This document shows, piece by piece, positions 23,801 through 35,485 of a DNA stretch of 64,000 nucleotides (position 1 is its first letter; the number at the start of each line of letters is the position of its first letter). The translations under genes and the position numbers were made by a program. Source of the DNA: Primula veris. Its lineage: Eukaryota; Streptophyta; Magnoliopsida; Ericales; Primulaceae. The notes under the pieces were generated by a model. The model did not search any database, had not been told where the DNA came from, and worked only from the letters and a program-made list of their open reading frames with translations. Location of the stretch: positions 3,433,816-3,497,815 of the forward strand of contig OY821742.1 in the NCBI GenBank assembly GCA_963682055.1, written 5' to 3'.

Positions 23801-25226
23801 TTTTAGACAAACCGAAGGTGTCGACTATTTCGACACCTATGCTCCTGTCTCCAGGAAGACGTCAATCCGGATAGTCATTGCTCTCGCAGCACTGTTCGAT
23901 CTGGAAATACATCAAATGGATGTTAAAACGGCGTTCTTGAATGGTGAGTTGGAAGAGGAAATTTACATGGAACAACCGGAAGGGTTTGTGGTTCCAGGTA
24001 AAGCTCACAAGGTGTGTAAACTTGTGAAGTCCTTGTATGGACTTAAACAAGCACCTAAACAATGGCACGAAAAATTTGATAGAGTGATGCTATCAAACGG
24101 TTTTCGGATAAACGAATGTGACAAATGCGTCTACGTAAAAGGAAATGAAAAGGACTACGTGGTAGTCTGCCTCTACGTAGATGACATGATTATAATAGGG
24201 AGTATTGATAACATCAACTCCACTAAGAAAATGTTGTCACAAAAATTCGAGATGAAAGACTTGGGTGTCGCTGATGTTATACTTGGTATGAAAATTACCA
24301 AGACATCAGACGGATATGCGCTATCTCAAACTCACTATGTCAGACAGATGCTTGACAAATTTGATAAAGATAGTAGAGCTACATCCAGAACTCCGATAGA
24401 GATCTCAACCACCCTGAAAAAGAACTTTGGGGAGAGTGTGAGACAATTGGAATATTCTCGAATAATAGGCAGTCTGATGTACGTCATGAACTGTACTAGA
24501 CCAGACATAGCCAACTCAGTGAGTAGACTGAGTAGGTACACCAGTAATCCCAATGAGGAACACTGGAAGGCCATCATGAGACTTCTCAGATACATGAGAT
24601 ACACAGCAGACCGAGGGTTGCATTATACCAGATATCCAGCTGTACTGGAAGGGTATTCTGATGCAAACTGGATCTCGGATTCCAACAGTACACGATCCAC
24701 TAGCGGATATGTGTTCGTGATGGGAGGAGCAGCTGTCTCATGGAGATCATCCAAGCAGACGTGCATAGCTAGATCAACTATGGAATCTGAGTTCATAGCG
24801 TTGGATCTAGCAACAGAAGAGGCTGATTGGCTGAGAAGCTTTCTGGAAGGAATTCCAATGTGGCCGAAACCTGTCCCAGCAATAAGCATGCACTGCGATA
24901 GTCAGTCGGCTATTGGACGGGCGCAGGATCATATGTATAATGGAAAGTCCCGACATATTCGTCGGAGACATAAATCCGTAAGAGAATTGTTAGCTAACGG
25001 TGTGGTGTCCTTAGATTTTGTGAGATCTAAAGACAATATAGCGGATCCATTTACAAAAGGCTTGACTCAGGTAGGAGTTGAAGTTTCATCGAGGGGAATG
25101 GGGTTGAAGCCCATTAAACTGGAAACCTCCTCAGAGGCAACCCAACCCGAACTGGATTCTCCAGCGTCGGGTTCAACGGGAAAACCGAACTGTGGGGGTG
25201 ACCGAACAAAGCACTCGGGAACTTAA
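20847..25226 (+). CDS. copia gag-pol polyprotein, intact
   Basis: 1459 residues from the first in-frame ATG, with no stop or shift. The N-terminus is Ala-rich (about residues 28-95), followed by a gag domain ([17 protein letters not shown]). A zinc knuckle [14 protein letters not shown] starts at about 337. The protease has [10 protein letters not shown] with its Asp near 413. The integrase has a GAG-pre-integrase motif (WHGRLGH, about 569-575) and catalytic D630, D693 and E728, with the last two in DD35E spacing. Reverse transcriptase follows with YVDD (D1112, D1113), then RNase H (YSDANW with Asp near 1272, TESEF-like MESEF, KSRHI). It encodes capsid and all replication enzymes of the element in one frame, as usual for copia. 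All catalytic residues I can check are present, so it is potentially active. The poly-Ala start is unusual. Confidence 0.95.
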   Translation: MTNEDQIPTVSSENVQGALVIGSSHNNASAASGGAQAQAEAEAAAAKAAADAAAAEADAMAAAAAAAQAAAKAAAKAALVAAARAKGKAPATPAMPMLPTSQLERPEKFRGNNFKRWQQKMLFYLTALNLTRFLKESAPVLSEDDEDVQTVSAVEAWKHGDYLCRNYILCALDDTLFSVFEPKASAKELWESLERKYKVNNAGAKKFVVTDFHEYMMTDGKSVIEQVEELQLIYHRLEVEGLVINEPFQVALMIEKLPPSWKEFQNYLKHKRKAMTLEGLIERLNVEQSNRRSGRKGGGGAGNAVAKAHVVEDAVSKRKRFDSGVGASLKKKFMGDCFVCNKPGHRAADCKMRTDKPKPPPKRKFQGKGRKRAPAQANVAEGGDDAGQDYMHLSAVVSEVNLVGSNPKEWWLDTGATSHICASKWMFKTYTAVDNESCFMGNSATSRVEGKGTVLLKMTSGKELTLNGVLHVPEIRKNLVSGSVMVNKGFKLVFESAKIVITLNGMYVGRGYMTNGMFKLNVGTPAPKAELAIEGTKAEASTKNNVIVNVAQVANKTSFAYSCDSFNLWHGRLGHVNANSMKKLISLNLLPNFVFDKQHKCEVCVEAKLTKSSYQHIERSTEPLGLIHTDVCDLKFIQTRGGKKYFITFIDDCTRYCYVYLMRSKDEAVEKFALYKTEVENQLNKKIKILRSDRGGEYEAPFAQICAENGIIHQTTAPYSPEQNGVAERKNRMLKEMMNAMLISSGLPQNMWGEALLSANYVLNKLPHKKRDKPPYELWKGHRPSYKFLRVWGCLAKVLVSLPKRTRIGPKTVDCVFIGYAQNSSAYRFLVHKSDNPDVHADTIIEAREASFFEEIFPRKSSVTVETEESNSEENVGASEPLEEEEEEPRRSKRARKETTFGPDFVTFMIEGEPATFKQAMSSPEAQYWEEAINNEVESILQNHTWELVDLPPGCKPLGHKWIFKRKRKLDGTIEKYKARLVVKGFRQTEGVDYFDTYAPVSRKTSIRIVIALAALFDLEIHQMDVKTAFLNGELEEEIYMEQPEGFVVPGKAHKVCKLVKSLYGLKQAPKQWHEKFDRVMLSNGFRINECDKCVYVKGNEKDYVVVCLYVDDMIIIGSIDNINSTKKMLSQKFEMKDLGVADVILGMKITKTSDGYALSQTHYVRQMLDKFDKDSRATSRTPIEISTTLKKNFGESVRQLEYSRIIGSLMYVMNCTRPDIANSVSRLSRYTSNPNEEHWKAIMRLLRYMRYTADRGLHYTRYPAVLEGYSDANWISDSNSTRSTSGYVFVMGGAAVSWRSSKQTCIARSTMESEFIALDLATEEADWLRSFLEGIPMWPKPVPAISMHCDSQSAIGRAQDHMYNGKSRHIRRRHKSVRELLANGVVSLDFVRSKDNIADPFTKGLTQVGVEVSSRGMGLKPIKLETSSEATQPELDSPASGSTGKPNCGGDRTKHSGT

Positions 25227-25703
25227 GTTCCCAGCCCATTTCTAGGATGAAAGAGTGATAGACCTAGACCATCTTAAGGGTGAGCATGAGGCTCTTAATG
25301 AAAACAAGTATCTCGAAGATCGAGAGGGGTGAGTCAGGACACCCTTGACTTGAAATCACCTATGACGAGTGTGTATGGCCGATACTATGTGATGAGCCAT
25401 GGGCTAAATCACTAGAGCACTCGGTTGAACTTTGCCAAGGCAGTCCACGGCCAAATATGGACAACAACCAAAGGGCTTAGTAAGTGGTGTAGAGGGGACA
25501 CTGTGTGCGCATTACCCTGGTATGCACAAACGCTAAAGGGTTCAAGGCTTAAAGGCTACCCAATAGTAGCATATCAGATTTTTCGTCACTACGGCAGGTT
25601 CAAGGCGCGCGCTACCTGTCCTTATGCAGTGAACTCTTGCGGTTTTCTCTCGTATGCATTTAGGAGCATTTTATTTTCAGCCAATTGCATTCATGTGGGG
25701 GAT
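25227..25703 (+). other. copia 3' untranslated region with polypurine tract
   Basis: Noncoding stretch between the pol stop and the 3' LTR. The polypurine tract GTGGGGGAT at 25695-25703 directly abuts the LTR and would prime plus-strand synthesis. The 98-residue ORF at 25425-25721 runs into the LTR and has no recognisable motif. Confidence 0.8.
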
Positions 25704-27359
25704 TGTTGGAAAAACATGTGAAAACATGGGTGTTTCCGAATGGTCACTGGACCAACTTCGAGTCATTATTTCGTGTAACAGCGCTGAGTTGTTTATACCG
25801 TAATCAACGTGGTTGAGTAGCCCGTGTGACGAGCTTCGTAACGGTATATCACATGACCTATTCGGAGAATGGGTGTGAATACAAATTGGCTTCAAAGTTG
25901 GTACCTCGGAAGCTCAAATCTGGAAAAAACGAAATGGTTAATGAGAAAAACCATTTAGTATAATCCCATATTGGAAGATTAAGAGTTAATCTTACAATAT
26001 ATATACCATACCAACCCATGTAGTTATTAAACTAACATGTCCACATACACCTAAGAGTATTAGTGTGTACCACACACGCGCGCTCGCTCGTGTCTCGTGT
26101 CTCGTGTCTCGGGTCTCGGGTCTCGGGGCTCGGGCTCGGGCACGGGCACGGGCACGGGCACGGGCGTGGGCGTGGGCGTGGGCGTGGGCTTGGGCTTGGG
26201 CTTGGGCTTGGGCTTGGGCTTGGGATTTGGGATTTGGGATTTGGGATTTGGGATTTGGGATTTGGGATTTGGGATTTGGGATTTGGGATTTGGGGAATGT
26301 CTCGGGTCTCGGGTCTTGGGTCTTGGGTCTTGGGTCTTGGGTCTTGGGTCCAAACCCGAATAGGGAGTTTTGTATAAAATACAAAAAGGAGTCCCTAGAG
26401 TTTCCAGCAAGAGAAACGTCAGCAATGAATGAGAGTAAATGCTGCGGTTTCAGAATTGATTGAGCGGATTCTGGGGGTGTAACTCCCAGAATTAAAGACC
26501 AACATTTATGGTTGCGGTTTCAGTAGAGCCTATAAAAGGCAGCCATCCCCCTCTCATTTGAGTACACCTTCATACACACAACTCACAGCATAAGCATACA
26601 CTTAGTGAGAGAGAACCGCACCACCAACAGCTCGACCTGTGGTTCGGTGCCGGTTTCCATACGAGCCACTCTGAGATAGAAGTTGTACCTTGGGAACAAA
26701 GTCCCGAAACCAGAAACCTTTAAAGGTGGTTCGGGAAATATTGTTTAAGGGAAACTGCTCAGCAGTTGCCTCTTCTTTTAATTTCTGTTATTTACTTTTC
26801 AGTCCTTTATTATTCTGTCCATTTAATTTCAGTACTGTTTCCCTTTTGTATTTTTCTTTCCAGTACCTTTAGTTTCTGTAATTTACATTTCAGTCTTTCC
26901 TATTCTGTTATTTACTTTTCAGTTCTGTAATTTCCAGTATTTACAAAAAACAGTCCGGCAGTTTTTTATGCTTTAAAACCAGTCCAGTTTGTTTTGTTCA
27001 AAACCAGTCCGGCAGTTTGTTTAAAACCAGTCCGGCAGTTTGTTAAAACCAGTCCGGCAGTTTTGTTTAAAACCAGTCCGGCAGTTTTGTTTAAAACCAG
27101 TCCGGCAGTTTGTTAAAACCAGTCCGGCAGTTTCTGTAAAACCAGTCCGGCAGTTTCTGTAAAACCAGTCCGGCAGTTTCTTTAAAACAGTCCGGCAGTT
27201 TCTTTATTTCAGTCCAGCAGTTTTATTTATTTGTTGAGTCAGGAATTGTAATTCATATTCCAATTGTGAGAAATAAAATTGTTTATTTCCTTTGCGTTCC
27301 TGTCTCTTTTATTTATTGTCCTTTCATTATTGTATTCGAAATAGTACCAAAAACCAACA
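25704..27359 (+). repeat. copia 3' LTR (1656 bp)
   Basis: It reads as nearly identical to the 5' LTR. Differences I see are in the G-rich arrays (GGGCTT six against seven, GGGTCTT five against eight, GGGATTT ten in both), a few bases in the flanking CTCGGG words, and CTTTAAAACAG against CTTTAAACCAG in the downstream array. Confidence 0.95.
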
Positions 27360-27364
27360 TTAAC

Positions 27365-28155
27365 TTCTAACTTACACAATCACAACTTAAAATTGATGCA
27401 TATGCTCTTAGTTAATGAATGCTACACTATTTGTTTGCTTACATATGTAACATACAAAAATAATGTACCGATCACAACATTCACTCTAAATTTATTTCTT
27501 AATGAATATTCAAAACAAATTGAATATCTACAAAAACATGATATGTTAAAAGAGTGTAAATAATGAATATCCAAAACTTCCCCTTAAAAAGAATATACAA
27601 AAGAAAGACGGTCACAAATAGTCTTATGTACATGGTCGGCCCTGATGTGAGTCATAACAGCCATTGAGCTTAGATGGAGTCGGATCGGTAGGCGCCAAAA
27701 AAAATACTAGTTTTAAATATTATTTAGAAATTTCAGTAAAAGATCTATATATATAAACATGCTCACTTCATAACATATAACAAAGCATGGTCTAATGATA
27801 GAGTTTTGTGTATTTAATTCTTTCCACTTTGCATGGTTATGGGTGTGAGACTTACTAAGGTTTTAATTTTTGCATTAAATTTTATGTGCTAAAATAGAAA
27901 GTTTATCCATTAATAAGTGAATAAAATTTAAACATATTCTCTAACTAACTTAATACCTATATTTCTACAATCTTGACAATAAGAATTTATTGTTATATTT
28001 TTAATACTTGACAATATAAATTTATGTCTCTGAATTAAGTAAAAAAAGGCGCCGAAATTTATTCTAAAGTTAGGTGCCAAATTGTTAGGGCCGCCTCTGC
28101 TTATGCATTACTTCGGTAGTTCGGTGTATGATCAGTTTAAGTCGTACTTTCTCTA
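27365..28155. other. intergenic, continuation of the duplicated region split by the copia element
   Basis: The stretch 27560-27905 matches 45060-45415 (shared TATGTACATGGTCGGCCCTG, TGTGAGTCATAAC and GAGTTTTGTGTATTTAATTC). A degenerate pol III-like pair occurs at 27783-27860 (TGGTCTAATGATAG ... GGGTGTGAGACTTAC), suggesting an old SINE. No gene is seen. Confidence 0.5.
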
Positions 28156-28822
28156 TACAGTAAAAACCCCTATACAGTCATATCGTTAGGACCACGAAAA
28201 ATTATTACTATATGGAGATTATTCTTAAGTGGAAGGTTACATATAAAAGATATATATTTTGTTTAAAATAAATTTATTAATATAAGATATATGTCCCACA
28301 TTAACATATACAAACCGTGAAATGTATAAAAATTTAATTTTAACTTTCTTAAGAAAACAAAACAAATACATGTATATAATAATGTGTAACCATGCAAATT
28401 GATCTGAAAGATTATAGTATATAAACAAAACGATTCATACGAACAAGTTTCAACCATGCATGCCAATATCAGTATTAAATTGCAAGTTATGTCCATGTGT
28501 ACGAGTTATTACGTATGTACAAATTATAAGATGTGCTAGTAACGAAAACATTAAGTTATTGTTACCAACAATTTAACATAATTATTTTAAATCATCTTAA
28601 ACTTAATATAACAATTTATAATATATATTTTGAATATGAAATGTCAATTTATTACTATAAGGAGGTGAATTTATTACTAACGGGAACTAATTTTTTTACG
28701 AAATATAATAATAGAGAGTTTACTTCTATTTATAACTGGCCCGAGTTGAGACCTATTTTTTTTTATAACTATAGATAGATTATTACTATATAGAGTATTT
28801 TTATAAAGAGGTTTGACTGTAT
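28156..28822. mobile_element. MITE-like element with ACAGTNAAACC-type terminal inverted repeats
   Basis: The left end reads ACAGTAAAAACCCCTATA. The right end read in reverse is ACAGTCAAACCTCTTTATA. The inner flanks also match loosely (ACTATATGGAGAT against ACTATATAGAGTA). It has no coding capacity; ORFs inside are AT-rich noise. The right end with its flank recurs in inverted orientation at 45425-45570, and a weaker trace is at 58620-58705. Confidence 0.6.
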
Positions 28823-29646
28823 ATTGTCGTATATCACTAACCATGCATATGGAGGCTATACGAAAGGGAGTTGATCTGCCGTATTTTGTTAGTCCACCAT
28901 CATTAATAGTTTGAATCCATTGGATAGTATAACATGTTCAAAATTTGATGTTAATTATCACATTCAGCTTAATTAATTAAACTGTCTTTACCAAGTAGAC
29001 TTTTAGTAAAACATGCATGGGACCATGCATGGAAATAACTATTGATTGATTGGTGTTTTCTTTGACGGTAATTCTATGTTTTAAACTGTGGATAAAATAG
29101 AAGAGTGTGTTTATTTTAGATGCTAAAGTAAGTGCACTGTATTGTCTGGAAGATAATTAGGCGACCACTTTTAATGCTATTATTGACAGAAAAATTACAG
29201 TAATTGCTAGGTAAAGACAACTATATGAACTTATTTTGGCTTCATTGGAAATTGAGCAATGAGCTTTACACGTTTTCTTTTCAAGTAGATTTATTATAGT
29301 AGGATTTTCAAATTTCATTTGCATGTAGTAGTATTTAGTAAGGCATATTCAAAGTAAAATGGTTCTTACAAATCCATTCTTATTATGCATTTTGAAGTGA
29401 ATTTTTTGTTAAAATTGCATAGTTCCGACTATTCAGCGGGAATGATCTACAACATGGGGGTTTGCTTTAAAAATATTGTCGTTGGTTACAATCATTTTTT
29501 TTGGGGATCTTATTCAGGTAAAAATATTGTAAATTTAGCTAATATTTTATTGATAAAATCTGAATCGATATTTTAAATAAAAGGCATGTTCAAACCTAAC
29601 TGTTGTGAAAAGACACAATCAGGTAGAAAAATGTGTTTATTAATTA
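28823..29646. other. intergenic, no gene seen
   Basis: AT-rich DNA. The first 80 bp are shared, inverted, with 45425-45500. The 63-residue ORF at 29385-29576 has no family signal. Confidence 0.5.
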
Positions 29647-29871
29647 CTTCCTTCGTTTCCAATTAATTGTCCATTATGAAACTACGTGTAATTTTGATCG
29701 GCCAATAACTTGTATCAAAATTGTCGGAATAAATTTTTTTAAAAGTTAATCATATAATTCAAACATTAAATTATATGATTTAGTTTTAAAATTTTCATTT
29801 CGACAATTTTGATACATGTTATAAGCCGGTCAAAATTACACGTAATTCCGTAAAGGACAATTAATTAGGAG
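29647..29871. mobile_element. Stowaway-like MITE, 225 bp, TA target-site duplication
   Basis: The two halves are inverted copies: CCAATTAATTGTCC and ACGTGTAATTTTGATCGG on the left face CCGGTCAAAATTACACGT and GGACAATTAATTAGGAG on the right. TA flanks both ends (29645-29646 and 29872-29873). The CTTCCTTCGTTTCC start fits the CTCCCTCCGT-type Stowaway end. The right end lacks about 8 bp of the terminal repeat. Confidence 0.7.
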
Positions 29872-30434
29872 TAACTCTATTACTTAGAAAAGTATACTCC
29901 AGTATTTGTTCACTAGATGATGGGACAACTCATGAACTTTGTTAGTGTGAAGAACTGGTTCGGTGAAATGATTAAGTAGCAACGTAGGTGTATTTTGTAA
30001 ATTCAAAATATAGTATTTGGCAGTACTTCGAATAGGAGTCTCCTCCGCATAGTAATTATCACTCGTATCAATGCTTATAGTAATTAGCACTCGATCAGCA
30101 TGCTTAGTGATTTTATCAAACCTAACACATTTTATATCTTTTAATAACCGTTTACATTTACATAAAATTATAGATTCCTATTAATCTTTTCTATAATAAC
30201 CCTACATTATTTCTTTTTATTTTTTATTATCATTTAATAATTATAACAATATTACAACAACAAAAATATGGACCTCACGATAGTTTTTTACTATTATATT
30301 TATATAAGGTATCATATACATTTCTCATATTCAAATTAATTAGTTTGTGTTACTAAGTTAATTATTATCTCTGTCACTTAAAAATAGTCTATATTTTTTT
30401 TTTTATGAATATTAAAAAATATTAGTTACACTTA
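29872..30434. other. intergenic, dispersed repeat also at 16600-16880
   Basis: No gene is seen. The text just before the gypsy element (TATGAATATTAAAAAATATTA then GTTACACTT) matches 16856-16885, showing that the retrotransposon sits in a repeated host sequence. Confidence 0.5.
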
Positions 30435-30515
30435 GTTGTTCTGGGGGTTGATTACCTTTTAGTGATGACTGAGATCGCTTTTCGGTCATCGGAAAGACTG
30501 CTCTGATACCATTTT
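30435..30515 (-). repeat. gypsy 5' leader stub outside the 3' LTR
   Basis: About 80 bp almost identical to 35405-35485. It includes the tRNA primer site complement GCTCTGATACCA (30500-30511) and the beginning of gag. In a normal element nothing internal should follow the 3' LTR, so this suggests a former tandem (LTR-internal-LTR-internal) arrangement or an aberrant integration. Confidence 0.8.
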
Positions 30516-30945
30516 TGCAGTAATTTGAAGTTAAAAACACAAGTAAAAGTAAACCGACTTAATTATATATCTGATAGCCTTTTCTTGTTACATTACAGAC
30601 ATTTAAATACTGAAAAGAAAGCAGTTGCAAACTTTGGGCAGTTATTGAGCAGTTTAGTAACTGCTCTGCCTCTGCCGTTGATCTAGCCACATGGCATGAT
30701 CTGGCTTAACGAAATTAACTAGTTCAAGTCTGATCCTAGGGTCTTAATTAGTACACGCTAATAACATCTAACGGTGTAAGTAATTCACCATTACAATACA
30801 TATTACAGAATAAAAATATATCATAAACATAAACAACAACAGCTTCTCCTCTTCTACCCTTTCTCTACCCATTAAAGTTCTTCACCTCAGTCTAATCCAT
30901 CATAGCTTTCGTAACTAACAAATTCTTAGACATATATTCGCTGTA
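30516..30945 (-). repeat. gypsy 3' LTR (430 bp)
   Basis: Read on the + strand it starts TGCAGT and ends CTGTA. The partner LTR ends CTGCA, making the expected TGCAG/CTGCA ends; here the last CA has become TA. A polypurine tract (AAGGGAGAGGGAATT on the - strand, 30960-30946) abuts it. Confidence 0.9.
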
Positions 30946-31047
30946 AATTCCCTCTCCCTTAACTTTTATCTTGCCCACAAGATCACTCAATTGATGAAAC
31001 ATCCTCTTCAGATTTTCCCAAGTTGCCTCTTTTTCCAATTGACCGCT

Positions 31048-34000
31048 CTACTGTACCAAAATCTCATTCCATACCCTCTTACCTCTATTTTGTTGTCGTA
31101 AATCCAAGAACTGTATTGGTAATGGTCGAAGGCGTCCTTGCATATCTTGCTGAGGTAATTCTGGCATAATTTTATCTTCATTTTTAACCCTTAATTTTAA
31201 TTGAGACACGTGAAAAACTGGGTGAATTGAGCTTCCTTTTGGAAGATCTAATTTATAAGCCACTGAACCAATTTTGTCTATTATTTTGTAGGGACCAAAA
31301 AATCTTGGTGCAAGCTTTTGATTTTTCCTTTTTACCACAGTAACTTGTCGATAGGGCTGCAATTTCAGGTACACGAATTCTGCAATCTCATAGCTTTTAT
31401 CCACCCTCTTTAGATCTGTATTTTGTTTCATTCTATTATGAGCTTGTAAGTAATTTTGTTTTAGAGTTTGGATAATCTCATTTTTAGTGGATAAAAGCTC
31501 TTGGACATCTTGTTTATGATCACTGTCAGTAAGGTAATGGCATAATTTAGGTGGATCATATCCATAAAGGGCTTTAAAGGGTGGCATTTTGATGGTTGCA
31601 TGGTAAGAGGTATTGTACCAATATTCAGCTAAGTAAATCCACAAAGACCATTTTTTTGGATAGTCAGATGAGTAGCATCTCAAATAAGTTTCTAGGGTTT
31701 TGTTGACAACTTCTGTTTGGCCATTAGTCTGAGGGTGAAAAGCTGTACTTAAAAGTAATCTTGTTCCCAGTAGCTTAAATAGTTCTTTCCAAAAATCACA
31801 TGTAAATACAGTATCTCTATCAGAAACAATTTTCTTAGGAATTCCATGTAGCTTAAAAACCTCCATCAAGAATATTTTTGCTAATTTTGTAGCAACCAAA
31901 GGATGTTTCAAAGGTATAAAATGGGAATACTTTGTTAACCTATCAACAATCACCCATATGCAATTGTAACCATTTGAAGTTGGTAATCCATTTATGAAAT
32001 CCATACTGATCTCTGACAATTTTTGTTCTGGCATTGGTAGGGGTTGAAGTAAGCCGAAAGATTTTGTTTTTCCATATTTGCACCTCTGGCACACCTCACA
32101 GGTTGAAATAAAATTTTCAAAATTTTTTTTAAGTCCAGGCCAAAAAATTTCTTTATAAGCAAGGTTTAAACTTTTTGTTAATCCACTGTGGCCAGAAGTG
32201 GGATCTTCATGAAGAAGTTCCATCATTTTCAATTTCATTTTAGAGTCATTAGGAATATACAACCTTTTTTTGTAAAAAAGCAGTCCATTCACCCACTTAT
32301 AACTTAAAGATGACAAAACCTCCTTCTCCATTTCTTTTGTTATTTCTTGTACCCTTGGGTCAACCAGGTAAGCTTGTTTAATTGTTTCTGCTAATTCAGC
32401 GCTAGGGCTAATTACTAAAGAAAAACACATTCCTTGACTCTCATTTTGCCTAGATAAAGCATCAGCAACTTTGTTTTGAATATCTTGCTTGTATAGAATC
32501 TTAAAATTATAACCCAATAATTTTGAAAGCCATTTCTGCTGAGTTGGAGTGCCAATTTTTTGTTATAACAAATATTTTAAACTTTGGTAGTCAGTTCTAA
32601 CCAAAAATTCCTGACCAAAAAGGTAAGACCTCCATTTTTGAATAGCTTGTACTAGTGCATACAACTCTTTCTCATAAGTAGATAGACTAAGTAACCTTCC
32701 TTTCAATCCCTTACTAAAGAACGCAATTGGTTTTTTCTCTTGTTGCAGAACAGCTCCAATTCCAGTACCAGATGCATCACATTCAATCTCAAATGATTTG
32801 GTAAAATTAGGTAAGGTAAGAACTAGTGGGGTGGTAACAACAATTTTGAGATTATTAAAGGATTTTTCTGCCATTTCATTCCAAATAAAGACATTTTTCT
32901 TTAATAAATCAGTAAAGGGACTTGCAATTCCTCCATAATTTTTAATAAATCTTCTGTAATAACCTGTTAAACCCAGAAAACCCCTCAACCCTTTTATATT
33001 TTTGGGAATTGGCCAATCAACCATAGCTTTTATCTTTTGAGGGTCTGCACTTACACCTTCTTGAGATATTATGTGACCTAAGTAATCTATTTCTTATTGA
33101 AAGAATTTACACTTAGATTGCTTTGCAAAAAACTGGTGTTTCCTCATGGTTTCTAGAGTTAATTTTAAATGCTTCTCATGCTCTTCTCTAGACTTACTAT
33201 AAACTAGGATGTCATTAAAGAAGACCAACACAAACTTCCTTAAATAAGGTTTAAAAACAGCATTCATTGTACTCTGAAAGGTTGCTGGTCCATTAGTTAG
33301 TCCAAAAGGCATTACCAAAAATTCATATTGACCCTCATGTGTCCTAAATGCAGTCTTAGGTATATCATTCTCTGCCATTCTGATTTGATGATAACATGAC
33401 CTAAGGTCTAACTTAGAGAATATGTATGCACCATTTAATTCATCCAATAACTCATCAACAACTGGAATAGGAAATTTATCCTTAATAGTAGCTTGATTTA
33501 AAGCCCTATAATCTACACACATTCTCCATGATCCCATCAGCTTTTTTAAATAAGATTACTGGTGATGAATAAGGTGATTGGTTAGGTCTTATAAACCCAT
33601 TTTTCATCAAATTAGCTATTATCTTTTCTATTTCATTTTTTTGGAAGTAAGGGTACCTATAGGGTCTTACTGAAATTGGACTTGTACCTGCCACTAATTC
33701 AATTTTGTGTTCATGTTGCCTTTCAGGTGTTAGCCCTTTTGGCTTAGAAAAGATTTCTGGAAAATCTCTCAAAAAGGTTTCAAATTTGGAAATCTCAAGA
33801 GAGGCATCTTGTTGTACAAAAGTTGAATATAATTGCAAGATAAGTCCCTGCCCTTTTATCTCTTTTCCCTCTAAATAATTAAATTCAGTGATTTCAGTGG
33901 AGTAGTTGTTATTTCCCTTTAATTTGAGTTGTGATCCCTCATAATTAAAAGTCATAGTTAATTTTTGAAAGTCACATACAATTTCTCCTAAAGAACTTAG

Positions 34001-34351
34001 CCACTGGATCCCTAAAACCATGTCATAACCAACTAAAAGAAGCACCAAACAGTCAAATTTAAAAGAGTTACCCTGGATATTAACTCTTAGTTTTTCACAC
34101 AGTCCCATACTTTGCAAGGTTTCACCATTAGCCACCTTTACACTAACTTTATTATGTTCAATGATAGGTAATTTTAACTTAGTAACCCACCTAGGATCAA
34201 TAAAGTTGTGTGTGCTTCCTGAATCCACTAGAATTCCTACTTTTTGCCCCAATATTTTACCCACAAACCTAATTAAATTAGAATTAGTGCCTCCAGTGAT
34301 TGCTTGTAAAGTGATTTTAGGTTGTTCATTTGAAGTTCTCCTCTTGGTCAC
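31048..34351 (-). pseudogene. gypsy pol, broken (protease, RT, RNase H, integrase)
   Basis: Fragments in transcript order: 34351-33506 has protease (VDSGSTHNFID) and the start of RT. 33537-33094 has the RT core ([24 protein letters not shown]). 33024-32563 is RNase H. 32517-31048 is integrase with an HHCC zinc finger, DDE residues in MDFINGLP, VSDRDTVF and QTEVVNKTLE, and the tail HPVFHVSQLK. Defects: a shift between gag and pol near 34340, a shift near 33530, a TAA at 33094 inside KCKFFQ, and a TAA at about 32560. The RT active site reads FFNDILVYS, with Asn replacing the first catalytic Asp. Each break alone would disable the product. Confidence 0.9.
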
Positions 34352-35459
34352 TTATACTAACTTCATTTTCAGTTTCCTCATTACTCACTAATTCATTATG
34401 AAGAAGATAAATCTTTGGTTTAACACATACATGACCTCTAACCCACTTTTCATCACAATTGTAACACAAGTTTTTAGTCCTTCTTTCTTCCAACTCAGTA
34501 GGTGTTAACCTTTTGATTGGTAATTTAGCAGTTCCACTTGTGATTTGTACCCTGGAATAATTTGAGTGTATAGTAGGGTTATTAAACTTAGGATTATTAT
34601 TAAGAGCTTTGAATTGATGCCTTTTTTCTATCATTAATTTCTCTTCTTGATATGTGGCTATGGAAAAAGCAGTTTCAACATCCTTAGAAAAGAGCATTTT
34701 CACACTTAAACCAATTAGTTCCTTAAGACCACTAATGAAATACACCAACCTATGGCTCTCAGACAAATCCTTCACTCTGTTAGAAATAGACTCAAACTCA
34801 CTCTTATACTCCTTAACAGTACCATTTTGCCTTATTTTAATTAAGAGATCTAAAGGATCCTCATTAAGATTAGAAGAAAACCTCCTAATAAGTTGCTCAG
34901 TAAATTCTTCCCATGTGGTTATTAATACAACATTTTCTTGATTTTGATACCAAATAAGTGTTTGATCCTCAAAATGCATATTTGCTATGGTAATCTTTTG
35001 ATTTTCAGGAATATTATACAATTTAAAAAATTGATTGGCCTTGTATACCCACTCAACACCTTTTTCACCAAAAAACTTTGGAAATTCAAGTCTGACTGAT
35101 TTAAAATTAATTTGGTTTGGATCATGTACCAGATTGTTGGATCCCTCATTGAAAAGGGAATGACTTTTCTGGTGAAGTGGTGATGCTGAAGAACCATGAT
35201 AATCCCCTTCTTTATTCTTTCCTTAGTCTTGAGAGAAAGAAATTTGCTGTAATTGTTGGTTCATTTGTGCCAATTGTTGTTCCATAGTCTTTTTGTCTTC
35301 CAAACTAGCCAATAGTAATGCTTGTAATTGGTCCAGTTTCTGGTCAGTAGTTAGGAAATTTGAATTTTTTGGCTGAATTAATGGTTGATTAGATTGTAAA
35401 AAAGGTTGTTCTGGGGGTTGATTACCCTTTAGTAATGATTGAGATCGCTTTCCGGTCAT
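34326..35459 (-). pseudogene. gypsy gag with one in-frame stop
   Basis: The start MTGKRSQSLLKG is at 35459. The frame runs through a Gln-rich coiled coil and then a TAA at 35223-35225. Reading resumes in the same frame with the gag core (LEFPKFFGEKGVEWVYKANQ, then FTEQLIRRF) and a zinc-binding CYNCDEKW motif, to a stop at 34326. A single base change thus separates two otherwise continuous halves. Confidence 0.85.
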
Positions 35460-35469
35460 CGGAAAGACT

Positions 35470-35481
35470 GCTCTGATACCA
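35470..35481 (-). other. gypsy primer binding site
   Basis: The - strand TGGTATCAGAGC is the standard complement of the plant initiator-tRNA-Met 3' end, four bases from the 5' LTR end. This confirms the orientation of the element. Confidence 0.9.
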
Positions 35482-35485
35482 TTTT

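Larger units (their letters stand above)
18820..27359 (+). mobile_element. complete Ty1/copia LTR retrotransposon, 8.54 kb
   Basis: Both ends are LTRs starting TGTTGG and ending CCAACA, flanked by the 5-bp target-site duplication TTAAC at 18815-18819 and 27360-27364. The internal region carries one uninterrupted gag-pol frame and a polypurine tract just before the 3' LTR. The domain order protease, integrase, RT, RNase H defines the copia superfamily. The LTRs read as nearly identical apart from repeat-number changes in G-rich arrays, so the insertion is recent. I do not assign a lineage. Related remnants lie at 41381-42062 (internal) and 50802-52254 (solo LTR). Confidence 0.95.

Noticed and set aside
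20838..24889. Antisense ORFs of 68-219 codons across the copia gag-pol
   Set aside because: They are mirror images of a real coding frame, none with its own motif or promoter.
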